Assembly: GCA_002197995.1 (NCBI GenBank)
Contig: NGZR01000001.1
Coordinates: forward strand, 4,898,001 to 4,962,000
Direction of reading: 5' to 3'
Source: Gaeumannomyces sp. JS-464
Taxonomy: Eukaryota > Ascomycota > Sordariomycetes > Magnaporthales > Magnaporthaceae
DNA length: 64,000 bases
Part shown: positions 60,960 to 64,000 of the stretch, piece by piece
How positions within the stretch are numbered: position 1 is the first letter of the stretch
How the letters are laid out: every line of letters starts with the position of its first letter
Notes under the pieces: generated by a model
Seen by the model: the letters and a program-made list of their open reading frames with translations, nothing else
Databases searched by the model: none
Told to the model about the DNA's origin: nothing
Made by a program: the position numbers and the translations under genes

Positions 60960-63924
60960 ATGGCGGAAACACTGACGTACTGTCCGACTTTCAAGCACCC
61001 CTCTCCTGCAACACCAAAACCGCTGCTCGGGTCTCACTCCGACAGCGTCGCCTTCGAGCCCGCCAGCACATTTACCCCGGGGACATCAAAGACGCCAGCG
61101 TAATCAATGATTTTGGTGACAACAAGCAGCTAGAGTTCATCTCCCAGCGATCCGAGAGTATCTTCGACCACCACCAGCAGGGCGAGCACCTTGTGACCGG
61201 AGCGGGCGACAATTTTACAAACACATGGGGTGGCCTCGGCACTTCAGCGTTCCCTCCTCAGCTGGACGTCGACGGTGGGCCGGTACTCTGGGAAGGATAC
61301 CCGTCAGTCCCCGAGGACTTTCACAAAAGCCTCCAGGAAGATATCGAGGATCTCTTGGTGGACCCGAAATGGCCACACAACAAACCCATGAAGAAATTCT
61401 TGCCGTTCAACAAACTGGGCGAGCTGATAACCAGGGTGACAGTAGAGAAGGAGCTGATCTTCCACGGCTTCAGTGCCGCTAAGGCTTCGGAACTCAGCGC
61501 CAAGATTGTGGACATCTCGTCGCCCCCACGCCTCGCCCTGGCCATTACGAGAAGACCACCAGGAGAAGCTGTTTGCTATCCTTGTCATAATAGACAAGGT
61601 GCGCGCCATCCAGGGCTTGATCGAAGAAGGAATTTTGGACAAAGACCTTCCGTTTACTCAGAACCTAACAGGAGCGCGAGGGCCTTGCCTCGCACACTAT
61701 GGAGAAAGTGCGTGCCTCCGGGTGGTGGCGATGCATCAATGGTCCCCGTCACGAGTATGCAGAAATGGAGGCGCATTGAGATTGATTACTTCCACGACAA
61801 CCAATGGACCGTGCTGGCCCCTTCCTGCAGTTGAGCAATCCGGACGCTCCCAAGGTCCATCATTACCCACTGGAGTACACAGCATCCTCCCTTTGTCGAA
61901 CTCGAGGGTGCCGACGACGCCCTTGAAGACTTGATGGAGATGCAGGAATTCACGGGCGGCTGCTCTGAAGTCCACAAGATCCAGATACATGAGCACCACC
62001 ACAACCTGTTCGACCCAACGTGCGTTCACATCCCTCTTTGCCGCCTTCAACCTTCTTCCCCTGCGTGGCCATATCACAAAGGGAGCTAGACCTCTGTTTG
62101 TTGCGAGCTGCTAACGATAGCTTACGAACGATAGGCACCCGAACGCGAAAGGAACCCCTATTTCGCTCTCAAGATCCTCAGAGAGGGGACCAGCAAGGAG
62201 GCCTTTGACCAAGAGGTTAATTGCCTGAAACGGCTCATGGAGGAGAACAATCCCAGCCTCGTGCGCCTTCTGGGCACGTTCAAGCACAGCAATCACTACT
62301 ACCTCATCTTCCCCTGGGCCGACGCTAATCTCGAGCAATTCATGGCACGCGAGTATCCGGATCCGGACAGCCCGCCCCGTGACGCTTCTCTGGCCCGCTG
62401 GGTCTCCAAACAGCTCGCTTCGCTGGCCAGTGGCCTCAAGCTCGTCCATTCATCTCCGATCCGTAAGGGCAACAAACAGGAGATGCAACCGGTGAGCAAG
62501 AAGATCTACGGCCGGCACGGAGACATTAAACCTGCCAACATACTCTTCTTTCGGCCTCGCGATCTACAGCAAGACAAGGGTTCGAGTCTGGGAATCTTCA
62601 AGATTGCGGATTTCGGGTTCACAGCATTCCACTCGCTCGAGTCCATAGAGGTTCCAGCGCACGCCGTAGGCCGGTCGCCCCCACAAGGCTCCTGAATGCG
62701 ACGGGATCTCTGTGTCACCGAGCTCGGACTTTTGGTCGCTCGGTGCTGTCATGCTCGAGCTCATGGTCTGGTACATCTCTGGCCGGGAAGGATACAATGC
62801 CTTCAATCAGAGACGACGACGGGACGACGACACAGAGATTATGTTCAATCAGCCCGCCCAAGACAAGTACTTCAACAACATCAACCTCACTGGCGTTCCC
62901 GAAGCACCTGAGGTCAAGGAATCGGTGCGAAAGGTATGCTCTCTATCCGGAGATTACTTCCGCGAGTTAACGCAACCCTCAATCCACTCTCGCGCTACAA
63001 TCCGAGACTTTACGTTGAGGTTATCCCCAGCGTCTACCTGGATATGACATGAGTTACCCCTAACTTAGCCTTCCCCGCTCTTGATAGGAAATGGCCGATC
63101 TCCGCAGCCATCAGCGTTGCAGCGCATTCATCCATGATGTAGTCGACTTTATTGAGAGGCGACTGTTGGTTGTTGATCCCCTGGATCGCGCCACCACACA
63201 CGAGCTTATAGAGGCCTTGAACGCGATCAACAAGAAATGCCTTGACTCGGAGGACTATTGTTCCTCGCCTATCGCAGGCCGTCATCACCCAGCATCCCAA
63301 ACCATGGACGAGTCACGCAACTCGCCCGGCTCCGACGGCGACATGACTGCCGAGACATCGTTTCTGTCTGGCGGCAGCTTCTTGACACGCCAGGCCACGA
63401 TCACGAGAGAGAAAACGGCTTCGAGAGATTCCGAAGATGAAGCAAAGGAAATCTCAGACATTCCGCGCCAGGAGTCCCGCCCGCTTGCCGGCGTCCCCCA
63501 GACAGTTTCCGAGCTGTCGGTTCCCGTGGCGTTGGAGAATCATGAACCGAGCTCACGGCAGATTACCAGGCTGACTGGCGAAGGAGCGAGCAAGCAATGC
63601 AATGGAGGCCCCGGCGGAAAAAACAGCAGAGAACCAAGCGGACAGGACAGCACCAGTGCTAGCAGGCAAAATACCCTAAAGTCGGGCAAGCAGTCCCCTC
63701 AGGAAACTCGGGCCCGGCAGGCAGGCGATGCGGGTGTGCTGGGCGCCGCCGACGCTCCAAGGCGGGCCCTACCGAAGCAGGATGCGCCCAGCAGCACAGG
63801 CACGGGGATACGCTCGCAGGAAGCGCGTATGCCGCCGCCAGTCAACTCGCGGAAGAGGAAGGTGATGGACGAGAGTACGCCCTGTCCGATACCTGACAAG
63901 GTTCCTAGAAGGAGCACCGCCTAG
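60960..63924 (+). CDS. Protein kinase related to kinase 1, broken by several frame slips (kinase 2)
   Basis: Segments of one kinase lie in order in changing frames. The likely start is 60960 (MAETLTYCPTFKHPSP). Slips are seen at about 61075 (CCCC), 61545, 61660-61740, 61817 (CCCC), 61885 and 62672 (CCCCC). The N-terminal module matches kinase 1: MKKFLPFNKLGELITRVTVE, then KLFAILVIIDKVRAIQGLIE and DKDLPF. The kinase domain has the Gly loop TGGCSEVHKIQIH, Lys of YFALKILRE, HGDIKPAN, DFG (IADFGFTAFH) and APECDG, so every catalytic element survives. Introns: one of about 111 nt ending at 62134 (donor uncertain) and 62934-63087 (154 nt, GTATGC...ATAG, in phase). After VDPLDRATTHELIEALNAI a roughly 200-aa Ser/Thr-rich tail ends with SRKRKV, a possible nuclear signal. 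Either a young pseudogene or, since other genes here show the same kind of slip, a functional gene in an error-prone consensus. Confidence 0.72.
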
Positions 63925-64000
63925 GGTTTTGAGCGATGTTAGCCTCTACTTTTGGTCTTTTGTATATAGCGGATCGGCTGCGTGTGGTGTTACTTTTTCT
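63925..64000. other. 3' flank of kinase 2
   Basis: Last bases of the window; T-rich, with no gene. Confidence 0.6.

Noticed and set aside
1..64000. CRISPR arrays, insertion sequences, riboswitches, rRNA genes
   Set aside because: No regularly spaced direct repeats, transposase or reverse transcriptase motifs, or rRNA/5S sequence recognised; most of these would not be expected in a fungal nuclear segment.

Overview
This is nuclear DNA of a filamentous ascomycete, most likely a Sordariomycete. The evidence is the gene set, genes broken by 70-90 nt GT-AG introns, tRNA genes with introns directly 3' of the anticodon, GC-rich coding sequence, and an xlnR/xyr1-type regulator whose first residues and Zn2Cys6 cluster resemble the Neurospora/Trichoderma proteins. 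The species cannot be named from sequence alone.

Layout. 1-1643 (-): 5' half of tubulin-folding cofactor D, cut by the window edge. 2881-4054 (+): decayed HET-domain gene. 4730-5967 (-): GH76 alpha-1,6-mannanase. 10244-12247 (-): DHA2-type MFS transporter. 12.2-27.3 kb: a 15-kb stretch with no gene I can support, only low-complexity tracts. 27284-30554 (+): xyr1/xlnR. 31.3-32.4 kb: three tRNA genes (Pro-CGG, Pro-AGG, Arg-CCT), all with introns. 32805-34918 (+): a second Zn2Cys6 factor. 36346-37227 (-): Ctr copper transporter. 37896-39115 (-): nicotinamidase. 43046-46750 (+): HMG-CoA reductase with sterol-sensing membrane domain. 50491-52484 (-): CorA-like membrane protein. 53729-54120 (+): 88-aa protein. 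54545-57132 (-): protein kinase. 58205-58599 (-): 105-aa protein. 60960-63924 (+): a second, related kinase.

The left and middle parts are ordinary housekeeping, transport and regulatory genes with no evident joint pathway. The right end (50-64 kb) is different: two kinases sharing the same rare N-terminal module, a CorA-like protein and two small intron-containing proteins of unknown function lie together. This is the best candidate for an undescribed multi-gene system, but linking them functionally is inference from proximity and architecture.

A window-wide oddity is that at least seven genes (cofactor D, GH76, xyr1, second Zn2Cys6 factor, nicotinamidase, HMG-CoA reductase, second kinase) are each broken by one or more one- or two-base indels, mostly one C missing from a C run on the coding strand. 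The proteins resume in the right register immediately after. Because some of these genes are essential in other fungi, consensus sequence error is the likeliest explanation. Gene spans below are given as if these were errors, and each break is stated.
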